Of a stretch of 64,000 bases of DNA, positions 35,836 through 44,067 are shown piece after piece; position 1 is the first letter of the stretch, and each line of letters starts with the position of its first letter. A program made the translations under genes and the position numbers. The DNA is from DAOUJW01 sp034421015 (GTDB lineage Bacteria > Chloroflexota > Dehalococcoidia > Lucifugimonadales > UBA2985), in contig DAOUKT010000028.1 in the NCBI GenBank assembly GCA_034421015.1, positions 1-64,000 on the forward strand, given 5' to 3'. The notes below the pieces were generated by a model. The model worked only from the letters and a program-made list of their open reading frames with translations, searched no databases and was not told where the DNA came from.

Positions 35836-37150
35836 GCAGTCGAGAGCATACCAACCCGCCCCCATGAGAAGTGGCCTGCCGTCCACGGCGGCAGGACCGA
35901 CTGCCACGGTCAGTTCAAGGCGCCGTGCGAAAGGCGCTATCTGGATTCTCGCAATCTCCCTCGCTGTCCTGGCTCTGGCAGGCTGCGACGCCAGGGACCT
36001 GGGCCCGGACTCCGGCTGGTCCGGCGCGACCCTGGACGGAGACACGCTCTTCATCGGCTCCCGGGAGGACCGCCTGGTGGCGCTGGACACGGAAAGCGGC
36101 TCCCTGCTGTGGAGCTTCCCCCAGGAGGGCCAGGAGGAAGACCTCCTGGGGATTTACGCCAGCCCCGTGGTGGCCGGAGACGTTGTCCTGGTCGGTGGCT
36201 ACAATGGCGTCCTCTACGCCGTAGACCCTGAGACGCGGCAGAAGGTGTGGGAGTTCAGCACCGGCGATGGCATAGTAGCGCCGCCTGCGCTGCTTCTGGA
36301 GGCGGAGGAGCCTGAGCCACCACCAGGCCCGACGGACGCCGCCACGCCCACTCCGACGCCGTCCGCCACCCAAGCCAGCATGTCGGAGATGGACGACGCA
36401 AGCCGGGGAATTGAGTCCATAATCGTGACCTCTTCAGACGGCGTGATGTACGCTCTGAACGCCGACGGGGTTGAGCAGTGGCGCTTCGAGACCGGGGACA
36501 AGGTATGGTCTATGCCGGTGATCCACGAGGACGTAGCCTTCTTCGGGTCCCTGGACAACAACGTCTACGCCGTGGCCGTGAGGAACACCGGCCGCCACAG
36601 GGCGGGCGAAGAGGTGTGGCGATTCGAGACCGACGGCGCGGTGGCCGCCACTCCCCTGGTGCTGAACGGCAAGGTCTACATCGGGTCCTTTGACCGCAGC
36701 TTCTACGCCCTGGACGCCCTCTCCGGCCAACACGAGTGGCCCGCGCCCTTCCTGGCCGGCAACTGGTTCTGGTCCACAGCCATCTCCGACGGGACGACCA
36801 TATACGTCGCGTCCCTAGACGGCAACCTGTACGCCCTGGACGCCGGCAACGGCGTTGAGAAGTGGCGCTTTGAGACGGAACACCCGATAGTTTCGACGCC
36901 TGCCCTCGTCCCGCAAGGGATCGTCGTCGCCACGGACAACGGGGACGTGTACCTGGTCCGCACGTCAGACGGCACTGTGATTTCGGATTTCTCCGTCAGA
37001 GACCACGTAAGGGCTCCTTTGACAGCATCGGGCTCCATCGTCTACTTTAGCGCTATGGACCACACCGTCCACGCCTACGACCTGCAGCGCGGGTTCTGGG
37101 ACAAGAACTGGTGCTTCAACACCAAGGACAACAACAGGCAGTGCGAGTAG
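35819..37150 (+). CDS. PQQ-type beta-propeller lipoprotein
   Basis: A 443-residue protein from ATG 35819, with a short N-terminal cytoplasmic tail, a hydrophobic segment and lipobox (AVLALAGC). The mature part is a series of WD/PQQ-like blades (repeated LYALDAGNGVEKWRFE-type units such as VYAVDPETRQKVWEF, MYALNADGVEQWRFETGDKV and FYALDALSGQHEW). A Pro/Thr-rich low-complexity insert lies near residue 165-185. It is BamB-like in fold, but a monoderm or atypical-envelope host would not need BamB. Its position between yidD and yidC suggests a link to membrane protein insertion or folding. Confidence 0.85.
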   Translation: MTQSPEQSRAYQPAPMRSGLPSTAAGPTATVSSRRRAKGAIWILAISLAVLALAGCDARDLGPDSGWSGATLDGDTLFIGSREDRLVALDTESGSLLWSFPQEGQEEDLLGIYASPVVAGDVVLVGGYNGVLYAVDPETRQKVWEFSTGDGIVAPPALLLEAEEPEPPPGPTDAATPTPTPSATQASMSEMDDASRGIESIIVTSSDGVMYALNADGVEQWRFETGDKVWSMPVIHEDVAFFGSLDNNVYAVAVRNTGRHRAGEEVWRFETDGAVAATPLVLNGKVYIGSFDRSFYALDALSGQHEWPAPFLAGNWFWSTAISDGTTIYVASLDGNLYALDAGNGVEKWRFETEHPIVSTPALVPQGIVVATDNGDVYLVRTSDGTVISDFSVRDHVRAPLTASGSIVYFSAMDHTVHAYDLQRGFWDKNWCFNTKDNNRQCE

Positions 37151-37217
37151 CAGTGCGCTGGAAACGAGGATGATGCAAGATAAACCACAATTGCAGAAGG
37201 CAGCGAGGTAGGTCGCT

Positions 37218-38111
37218 TTGGAAATCCTGCTAGCCCTCTGGAACAACTTCATCATGGGCCCCATGATCAACACTCTGGTGCTCATGTACGCCCTTTTCTT
37301 CGAGAACTTCGGCGTGAGCATTCTGGTGTTCACGGTGATCATCCGGATCCTGACCTTCCCCCTGACCATCAAGCAGATCCGCATGACCAAGAAGATGTCT
37401 GAGATACAGCCGCTGGCTATGGAGATTCGCCAGAAGTACGCCAACGACAGGCAGAAGCAGTCCCAGGAGACAATGAAGCTGTACAAGGAGAAGGGGGTCA
37501 ACCCCATCGGCTGCCTTGGGCCCATGTTCATCCAGATGCCCGTCTGGATTGGCCTCTACCAGGCCATTATCCAGACTCTGCCGGACCACCCGGAGCGGCT
37601 GGCCAGCCTGTCCCAGAAGCTCTACCCGTGGCTCCCCCTGGTGAACGAGACCATCCCCCTGGACAGCCGGTTCCTGTGGCTGGACCTGGCTGAGCCGCCT
37701 CGCTTTATCCTGCCGGTGCTGGTGGGAATATCCATGTGGGCCGTCCAGAAGACGTCCACAGTGCAGCCCGCCGATCCCAGGCAGGCCCAGACCACCCAGA
37801 TGATGCTCTGGCTGATGCCAATGATGCTCATGTTCTTCTCCTTCTCGCTGCCCAGCGGTCTCTCGTTGTTCTGGGTGGCCTCAAACGTCATTCAAATGGG
37901 GATTCAATACTTTGTTGCCGGCTGGGGAAACCTGCTCCCCATCCGCCGCGGGGGTCCAAGAGTCCAGCCCGCGCCGGTCCAGCCGGTCAAGGAGAGCGCA
38001 GAAGATGGAAACGACGATGGAAGTGACGGCCAGGTCAGTAGAGGAGGCAATCGAAATCGCCCTAGAACAGCTAGGCGCAGATCGAGATCAGGTAGAAATA
38101 GACGTAATTAG
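37218..38111 (+). CDS. yidC: YidC/Oxa1-family membrane protein insertase
   Basis: A 297-residue insertase without the long periplasmic domain of proteobacterial YidC. Hydrophobic segments follow the Oxa1 order, with the conserved Arg in VIIRILTFPLTIKQIRMTKK and NPIGCLGPMFIQMPVWIGLY in the core. The C-terminal tail is very basic (about residues 245-297), as expected for ribosome binding. The start is TTG 37218 with gaggtagg upstream. jag begins inside this gene. Confidence 0.95.
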   Translation: MEILLALWNNFIMGPMINTLVLMYALFFENFGVSILVFTVIIRILTFPLTIKQIRMTKKMSEIQPLAMEIRQKYANDRQKQSQETMKLYKEKGVNPIGCLGPMFIQMPVWIGLYQAIIQTLPDHPERLASLSQKLYPWLPLVNETIPLDSRFLWLDLAEPPRFILPVLVGISMWAVQKTSTVQPADPRQAQTTQMMLWLMPMMLMFFSFSLPSGLSLFWVASNVIQMGIQYFVAGWGNLLPIRRGGPRVQPAPVQPVKESAEDGNDDGSDGQVSRGGNRNRPRTARRRSRSGRNRRN

Positions 38112-38643
38112 CCAGGGCAAGGGCGGCATTCTTGGATTCGGAGCGGAGCCGGCCCGCATAAAGGTCACCCTGTCATCCCTCCCATCCAACCTCCCGGCCG
38201 TGGCCAAGATAACCGTTGACAGCCTGTTGAGATCGATGGGGGTGTCGGCCACCGCCACGCCAAGGCCGCAGCTTGAGGGCGAAGAGGACACCATCGAGAT
38301 GGACATTGAGGGCGAGGACTCCGGGCTGCTCATCGGGCGGCGCGGCGAGACCCTCCGGGCCCTGCAGTTCACGGTCAACCTGATGGTGGGCCAGAGCGCC
38401 AGGGGCCGCGTCATCCTGGACGTGGAAGGCTACCGGGAGCGGCGCTACAGCTCCCTGCGCGCGCTGGCGTCCAGGGTGGCCGAACGCGTGGCGTCCACCG
38501 GGCGCTCCATCACCCTGGAGCCTATGGCCCCCAACGAGCGGCGGGTGATACACATGGCCCTGGCCAACAACCCCAGGGTCGCCACCGAGAGCACGGGCGC
38601 AGGGGAGAGCCGCAAGATAACGGTGCTTCCAAAGCGCGATTAG
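38005..38643 (+). CDS. jag: Jag/KhpB RNA-binding protein (SpoIIIJ-associated)
   Basis: A 212-residue protein with a Jag-N domain (ARSVEEAIEIALEQLGADRD), a KH domain (LLIGRRGETLRALQ) and an R3H-type end (MAPNERRVIHMAL, with ESTGAGESRKITVLP). It binds small RNAs and is linked to YidC and cell-wall control in other bacteria. ATG 38005 follows an aaggag site. It overlaps the end of yidC by 107 nt, unusually long, in a different frame. Confidence 0.95.
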   Translation: METTMEVTARSVEEAIEIALEQLGADRDQVEIDVISQGKGGILGFGAEPARIKVTLSSLPSNLPAVAKITVDSLLRSMGVSATATPRPQLEGEEDTIEMDIEGEDSGLLIGRRGETLRALQFTVNLMVGQSARGRVILDVEGYRERRYSSLRALASRVAERVASTGRSITLEPMAPNERRVIHMALANNPRVATESTGAGESRKITVLPKRD

Positions 38644-38668
38644 TCCGCCACCCAAGATTGGAGACACT

Positions 38669-40078
38669 ATGATCGAGTCCATCCGCGTCCTGCTCGCGGT
38701 AGTCGCCGCGTTGACTCTTATCACAGCGTGCTCAGAATCCCCATCCCCAACTGCAACGCCTGAGGGTCCCACCTTGTCCATATCAGTCGCCCCAATACCT
38801 GCCGACATCCCCGCCTACGACCGCGACGAGTGGCGTCACTGGATTGACGAAGACAGGGACTGCCAGGACACTCGCCAAGAGGTGCTCATTGAGGAGTCTA
38901 CCTCGCCCGTAGACTACAAAGACGCCGATGAATGCAGGGTTGCAGAGGGTGAGTGGAACGGCCCGTACACCGGAGAGCAGTTCACAGATCCAAGCGACCT
39001 GGACGTTGACCACATGGTGCCACTGGGCAACGCGCACCGCTCCGGCGGCTGGCTGTGGAGTGAATCCCGGAGGAGAGACTACGCGAACGACCTCTCCTAC
39101 CCCGGACACCTGATTGCCGTGCAAAACTCCGCAAACCGGGCCAAGGGAGCTGACGGGCCGGAGGAGTGGAGGCCACCCGAGCGGGGTTACTGGTGCCAGT
39201 ACGCCACTGACTGGATCACTATCAAGAACACCTGGAAGCTGACCGCTACTGAGGCGGAGGCGGCAGCCCTCTCCGAGATGTTGAACACCTGCACACCACT
39301 AATATCCCTTACAACAGTCGAAGCCGAACGCCCTCAGCTTGGGACTATGCCCACTGCGAGCGAGACGACTGTCTCTGAGCCGATTGCTACATCTACTGAA
39401 ACACCGCTTCCGGTTGGCACCTCAGGGACAACTCCCGTACCTGGAGACGCCTACGGCTCTTGTGAAGAAGCGGAAGCAGCCGGTGAGACGCGTGTATTGG
39501 GTAGCGCAGGTGACGGCTGGGGTTTCCCAAAGTCCAAGGTGCCAAGCGCCCGCGACGGCGATGGTGATGGCATTGTTTGCGAGGAATCAGGGCCATCTGC
39601 ATCAACACCAATGGCAACCGCCGAGGCCCTAGAAGCAACTCCAACACCTGCTCCGCTACCAACTGATACTCCCTCACCGACTTCTGCCTCTGAAGCAGTC
39701 TACGCATCCTGTGACGAGGCCGAGGCCGCAGGCGAGGCGCGCGAAAAGGGAGACGAAGGGTCAGGCTGGGGCTTCCCAGCCTCAATGGTACCAGACGCCC
39801 GCGACGGGGACGGCGACGGCGTTGTATGTGAGAAGTCAGGCCCATCCGCAGCAACTCCAATAGCCACCGACGTTTCAGCAGCAACCCCAACGCCAACCCC
39901 GCTACTAGCAGATACGCCAACCCCGGAATCCGACCGAGTCTACGCCTCCTGTGAAGAGGCGAATGACGCCGGCGAGACGCGCGTCCAGGGCAGCAGCGGC
40001 AACGGCCGCGGCTTTCCGGCGTCCATGGTTCCCAGCGCCCGCGATGGAGACGGAGACGGCGTTGTCTGTGAAAGGTAA
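38669..40078 (+). CDS. Secreted HNH nuclease lipoprotein with three Excalibur domains
   Basis: A 469-residue exported lipoprotein (lipobox LITAC, Cys 21). Residues about 45-210 are an HNH-type nuclease of the GmrSD-C/DUF1524 kind, with D112-V-D114-H115 (DLDVDHMVPLGNAHRSGGW) and SANRAKG. After a Pro/Thr-rich linker come three Excalibur calcium-binding domains in tandem, each with a C..EA start and a D-G-D-G-D-G loop ending in VCE. They lie at about 265-310, 345-390 and 425-469. It probably degrades extracellular DNA for nutrients, or acts as a secreted effector. The last domain ends the protein, and a Nudix gene starts inside it. Confidence 0.9.
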   Translation: MIESIRVLLAVVAALTLITACSESPSPTATPEGPTLSISVAPIPADIPAYDRDEWRHWIDEDRDCQDTRQEVLIEESTSPVDYKDADECRVAEGEWNGPYTGEQFTDPSDLDVDHMVPLGNAHRSGGWLWSESRRRDYANDLSYPGHLIAVQNSANRAKGADGPEEWRPPERGYWCQYATDWITIKNTWKLTATEAEAAALSEMLNTCTPLISLTTVEAERPQLGTMPTASETTVSEPIATSTETPLPVGTSGTTPVPGDAYGSCEEAEAAGETRVLGSAGDGWGFPKSKVPSARDGDGDGIVCEESGPSASTPMATAEALEATPTPAPLPTDTPSPTSASEAVYASCDEAEAAGEAREKGDEGSGWGFPASMVPDARDGDGDGVVCEKSGPSAATPIATDVSAATPTPTPLLADTPTPESDRVYASCEEANDAGETRVQGSSGNGRGFPASMVPSARDGDGDGVVCER

Positions 40079-40514
40079 GGTTTTTGCCTACGTGACCCGG
40101 GGTGAAGAGCTTCTGGTGTTCACGCACAGGGACTTCCCGGAGGCCGGTATCCAGGTTCCTGGGGGATCCATCGAAGACGGGGAAGACCCGGAGCAGGCGG
40201 CTCTTCGCGAGCTGCGGGAGGAGAGCGGTCTGACGGAGGTCAGGATGGTGGGTCTGGTGGGCCGGTATCTTTACAACCCTGCGCCTAACGCGGATGAGGT
40301 GCAAGACCGCTATGTGTACCACCTGGAGCTGACCGGCCCGGCGGATGAGTCATGGCTGCACTACGAGATGACCCCAAGCGACGGCGGCCCGCCAATCGCC
40401 TTTGAGTTCTTCTGGATGAGCCTGTCGGACCCGGCGCTGCAACTGGCGGGAGGCCAGGGTGACCTGCTGCCGAGGCTCCGTTCTATGACCCGGCCAGGGG
40501 ATGCTTACCCATAA
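40068..40514 (+). CDS. Nudix hydrolase
   Basis: A roughly 148-residue Nudix protein; the box GGSIEDGEDPEQAALRELRE followed by ESGL fits G-x5-E-x7-R-E-U-x-E-E-x-G-U. It hydrolyses a nucleoside-diphosphate-linked compound; the substrate is unknown. The start is chosen as GTG 40068 (VKGKVFAYVTRGEELLVFTH); ATG 40044 and TTG 40062 are also possible. All lie inside the preceding nuclease gene, whose stop is at 40078. It ends at a family C repeat. Confidence 0.88.
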   Translation: MKGKVFAYVTRGEELLVFTHRDFPEAGIQVPGGSIEDGEDPEQAALRELREESGLTEVRMVGLVGRYLYNPAPNADEVQDRYVYHLELTGPADESWLHYEMTPSDGGPPIAFEFFWMSLSDPALQLAGGQGDLLPRLRSMTRPGDAYP

Positions 40515-40532
40515 GACAGACCCGCCCTCGTA

Positions 40533-40620
40533 ACCATTCCTGCGAAAGCAGGAATCCAAGGCTAACAATGGAGAAACCACGCGCCACCCCTGGATTCCCG
40601 CTCGGAGGCGGGAATGGTCG
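40533..40620. repeat. Family C palindromic repeat pair
   Basis: CCATTCCTGCGAAAGCAGGA at 40534 is mirrored by GGATTCCCGCTCGGAGGCGG ending 40620. It is an imperfect 88-bp inverted repeat between convergent genes. Confidence 0.7.
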
Positions 40621-40639
40621 GACGCGGTGTTAGACTCCC

Positions 40640-41365
40640 CTACCGCCGGTACACCTGGATGTACGTGGCGTTCAGGTCGATGTAGGTGTCGTCCGAGACG
40701 GGCAGGTCATCCAGCACAACGCCCGCGGCCGGGTCCCTGCCGGTGGCCAGCATGACGTTGCGCTCCAGGGTGAGGCCGCGATAGCCGGGGACCGGAAACG
40801 CGCCCAGCACCAGCAGCGTGGTCCCGGGCGGCGATGACAAGGCCACCTTCTCCGCAATGTCCCCCTCGTTGTTGATGTAGTTGAACACCGTGGCAAAGTC
40901 CTCGAACCTCAGCCCGGCGCGGAGGTAGGTCTCGTCATCGGTGAAATCGCCGGGGATGATCAGGTCTGACGCGCCCTGCAGGCCGGACTCCTTGAGACTC
41001 TGGATGTTCCGTCTGGAGAAGTCCACCAGCGCCTCGTCGTACTCAACGCCCACCGAGGGAATCCCATACACCAGGGAGGTGAGGGCGACCACCCGCCCGT
41101 CGCCTGCGCCGGCGTCCAGGAACGGGCGCGCCGGTTCGATGGCCCCCGTCTCGATGAGGTAGTCGATGGCAGCGTTGAGGTGCCTCAACGGCGATGGGAG
41201 GAACTGGCCTACGGCCGTCCTCTTGTACGGCCCGCCCAGGTGATGCTCGGCCGCGTCCAGCCGGTCGTAGAGGGCCCGCCATATCTCATAGGACTGCTCG
41301 CGGGACATGGGCCGACTCTCTGTGAGGCCGTCGCCCGTCGCTTCTTGTCTGTCTTCCTGGTTCAT
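40640..41365 (-). CDS. Class I SAM-dependent methyltransferase-like protein
   Basis: A 241-residue protein from ATG 41365. The SAM-binding motif I is FLDAGAGDGRVVALTS, followed by VGVEYDEALVDFSRRNI (acidic residue after the second strand). The C-terminal part is a beta-rich tail rather than a clear substrate domain. Substrate unknown. The ATG at 41407 lies inside a repeat-derived stretch, so 41365 is preferred. It reads toward the Nudix gene. Confidence 0.75.
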   Translation of the reverse strand: MNQEDRQEATGDGLTESRPMSREQSYEIWRALYDRLDAAEHHLGGPYKRTAVGQFLPSPLRHLNAAIDYLIETGAIEPARPFLDAGAGDGRVVALTSLVYGIPSVGVEYDEALVDFSRRNIQSLKESGLQGASDLIIPGDFTDDETYLRAGLRFEDFATVFNYINNEGDIAEKVALSSPPGTTLLVLGAFPVPGYRGLTLERNVMLATGRDPAAGVVLDDLPVSDDTYIDLNATYIQVYRR

Positions 41366-41413
41366 TCGTATTCTCAGTGTTGGTAATAGCAAATAAGCGT
41401 TATCCAAGCGCTA

Positions 41414-41492
41414 GACCACCCCTGCGTAGGCAGGGGTCCATCTCCTAATGTAATACCAGGGATCCTGGATTCCTGCCTTCGCAGGAATGGTC
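41414..41492. repeat. Family C palindromic repeat pair
   Basis: ACCACCCCTGCGTAGGCAGG and CTGGATTCCTGCCTTCGCAG form inverted partners over about 80 bp. A short piece matching the family A terminus (GTATTCTCAGTGTTGGTAAT) lies just before it at 41369. Confidence 0.6.
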
Positions 41493-41566
41493 ACGGGGTC
41501 AGTATTCCAAAGAATTTGGCAATGCCAACACGTCCCCGGAATACTGGCTCATTAGACTCACAAAAT

Positions 41567-41599
41567 CAGGGGAGGCCTCGGACAACCGGGCCTCCCCTG
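41567..41599 (-). terminator. Rho-independent terminator of the molybdenum hydroxylase gene
   Basis: An 11-bp perfect stem (41567-41577 with 41589-41599) lies 32 nt beyond the stop of the minus-strand gene. On the minus strand it is followed by a short T stretch (ATTTTG). Confidence 0.75.
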
Positions 41600-41630
41600 T
41601 GCTTGCTCCAACTATTGAACCCTAGTCTGC

Positions 41631-43919
41631 CTATCCTGCGCCGTTGGCTTCCTTCTCCCACAGGGCTTCCAGAATCGCTCCGGGGTTCATGGGCAGGTCG
41701 TGCATTCTCACGCCGATTGCCCTGGACACCGCGTTGGTCATCGCCGCAAGCGGCGGCACTATCGGCACCTCGCCCACGCCGCGGGCCCCGTAGGGGTGAC
41801 CGGGATTGGGCACCTCAACCAGGATGGTGTCGATCATCGGCAGGTCGAGGGAAGTCGGCATTCGGTAGTCCAACAGCGACGAGTTGGCCATCACGCCGTC
41901 GTCGTTGTAGTAGTACTCCTCGTTGAGCGCCCAGCCGATGCCCTGCACCACGCCTCCCTGGATCTGGCCCTCAACGTAGCTGGGGTGAATCGCCCTGCCC
42001 GCGTCCTGTAAGGCGGTGTAGCGGAGCACGTCCACCTTGCCGGTCTCCGTGTCCACCTCCACGTCCACAATGTGGTGGCCGTAGGCTGCGCCGACGCCCC
42101 TGGGCGTGACCGTGCCCTTGCCCACCAGCGGACCGCCCGTCTCCATCAGACGCCTGCTGATCTCCTTGAAGGTCAGTTGCTGCTCCGAGTCGGAGATGCG
42201 GGTGAACACGCCGTCGGCGAAGTCCACATCGTCCTCCGTGGTCTCCCAGATCATAGCGGCCCGGGACTTCATCTGCCGCACCACGTCCTGGGCTGCCTCG
42301 TAGGCGGCCCAGCCGGTGGCGAAGGCGACGCGGCTTCCGCCGGTCACCGCCGTGTACCCGATGGAGTCGGTGTCGCCCACAACGGGGTTCACCTCTTCCG
42401 CAGCGAGTCCCAGCACCTCAGCAGCCTGCATTGCGATGGCCGCCCGTGTGCCGCCGATGTCAACGGAACCCTCAACCATGTTGACCGTCCCGTCGGGGTT
42501 GACTGCGATGTTGCAGCTGGACTGCATCCCGCCGTTGAACCAGAACCCGCTCGAGATTCCCCTGCCCCGGAACTTCCCCTCCAGGGGAGTGTTCCAGTGG
42601 TCGCTGGCCTTGGCGGTCTCCAGCATCTCAATGTTTCCAATGTTGCCAAAGGGCGCTCCGGTCACCTGGCGGTCCCCCTCCTTGGAGGCGTTCATCAGGC
42701 GGAACTCCATTGGGTCCATGCCGGCCTGCTCGCAGAACTCGTCCACGATGGTCTCCACGGCCAGGGTTGCCTGGGGCGCGCCGGGCGCGCGGTAGGCAGA
42801 CGTCTTGGGCTTGTTGACGACGACGTCGTAGGCGTCCAGATGGGCGTGTTCGATGTCGTACATGCCCAGCATGCACATGGCCCCGGCGGTGACGGGCGAC
42901 CCGGGGAATGCGCCGGCGTCGAAGGCCAGCATACCCTTGGCGGCCACGATCTTGCCGTCGTTCTTGAAGCCCATCTTCAGCTTGGTGTAGGTGCCAGACC
43001 CGGGGCCTGTGGCCTCCAGGACGTCCGCGCGGGACATGACCATCTTGACCGGGTGGCCGGTCATGCGGGAGAGCACCGCCGCGGGAGGCTCCATGTAGAT
43101 GTTGATCTTGCCGCCAAAGCCGCCGCCGATCTCCATCGGGATTACGTGGACCTGGGACACGGGCACGCCCAGCAGAGCGGCGGTGTTCTGCCGCACGCCG
43201 AAATGCCCCTGGTTGCTGGTCCAGACGGTGATCTTGCCGTCGCCGGCCCAGTGCACCGTTGCGTTCTGCGGCTCAATGTAGCCCTGGTGGACGGTCTTGG
43301 TGTTGAACTCCCGCTCGATTACCACGTCGGCGTCCTTGAACGCCTCGTCTGCGTCGCCGATGCTGAACTGGGTGTGTACGGCGACGTTGCTGTTCTTGCC
43401 GGTGTCCTTGCCCATGGACATGGTGGTCATGGTGTCGTGGAGGATAGGGGCGCCGTCCTGCATCGACTCAAAAGCCGTCATGACCGGAGGCAGCACCTCG
43501 TAGTCCACCTCAATGAGGTCCAGGGCCTCCTCGGCCACGTGCGGGCTCTCGGCTGCGACCGCCGCTACGGGATGGCCCTTGTAGAGCACCTTCCCACGGG
43601 CCAGGACGTTGGACGAGATGTACCGCAGGTTGACCATGGGCCCCTCGCCCACGGACACCGGCTCATTGGGCGGCTCTGGCAGGTCGGCGCTGGTGACCAC
43701 CGCCTTCACGCCGGGCAGCTGCAACGCCTTGGTCGTATCTATGGACCTTATGCGGGCGTGGGCGTGGGGACTGCGAAGAACCTTGCCGTGAAGCAGGTCA
43801 ACCGCGTGAACGTCCGCGCCAAACTTGGCCCGGCCGGTGACCTTGTCCACGCCGTCGTGGCGGACAGGCCTTGTTCCCACTACATTGTACTCAGGGGAGC
43901 GATCGGTTGTAGTTGCCAT
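41631..43919 (-). CDS. Xanthine dehydrogenase-family molybdopterin-binding large subunit
   Basis: A 762-residue molybdenum hydroxylase large subunit. The N terminus (RHDGVDKVTGRAKFGADV) is the family start. The moco-binding segments include EIGGGFGGKI, AYRAPGAPQAT and a C-terminal GVGEVP with the catalytic Glu. It hydroxylates an aldehyde, purine, aromatic acyl-CoA or other heterocycle; the motif does not match the selenium-copper CO dehydrogenase loop. ATG 43919 has a gaggtg site. No FAD or 2Fe-2S subunit gene is adjacent, which is unusual. The neighbour upstream is a restriction-modification operon on the same strand. Confidence 0.9.
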   Translation of the reverse strand: MATTTDRSPEYNVVGTRPVRHDGVDKVTGRAKFGADVHAVDLLHGKVLRSPHAHARIRSIDTTKALQLPGVKAVVTSADLPEPPNEPVSVGEGPMVNLRYISSNVLARGKVLYKGHPVAAVAAESPHVAEEALDLIEVDYEVLPPVMTAFESMQDGAPILHDTMTTMSMGKDTGKNSNVAVHTQFSIGDADEAFKDADVVIEREFNTKTVHQGYIEPQNATVHWAGDGKITVWTSNQGHFGVRQNTAALLGVPVSQVHVIPMEIGGGFGGKINIYMEPPAAVLSRMTGHPVKMVMSRADVLEATGPGSGTYTKLKMGFKNDGKIVAAKGMLAFDAGAFPGSPVTAGAMCMLGMYDIEHAHLDAYDVVVNKPKTSAYRAPGAPQATLAVETIVDEFCEQAGMDPMEFRLMNASKEGDRQVTGAPFGNIGNIEMLETAKASDHWNTPLEGKFRGRGISSGFWFNGGMQSSCNIAVNPDGTVNMVEGSVDIGGTRAAIAMQAAEVLGLAAEEVNPVVGDTDSIGYTAVTGGSRVAFATGWAAYEAAQDVVRQMKSRAAMIWETTEDDVDFADGVFTRISDSEQQLTFKEISRRLMETGGPLVGKGTVTPRGVGAAYGHHIVDVEVDTETGKVDVLRYTALQDAGRAIHPSYVEGQIQGGVVQGIGWALNEEYYYNDDGVMANSSLLDYRMPTSLDLPMIDTILVEVPNPGHPYGARGVGEVPIVPPLAAMTNAVSRAIGVRMHDLPMNPGAILEALWEKEANGAG

Positions 43920-44067
43920 AGAATTCACACCTCTCTTCAAGCTGATGCTTACGCACAATCGCCCTATATCTTACCACAACTGGGACAGAGGGGGGAGTGT
44001 TGGGGGAGGGTTTACTTCTAGCAGGTACTATTTGAGATGGTGGCAAGCAGCCGATGGAAGGCTACGT

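Noticed and set aside
42072..44021. A very long open frame on the plus strand opposite the molybdenum hydroxylase gene.
   Set aside because: It is a high-GC antisense shadow with a His/Gly/Leu/Val-rich composition and no motif; the minus-strand gene is unmistakable.
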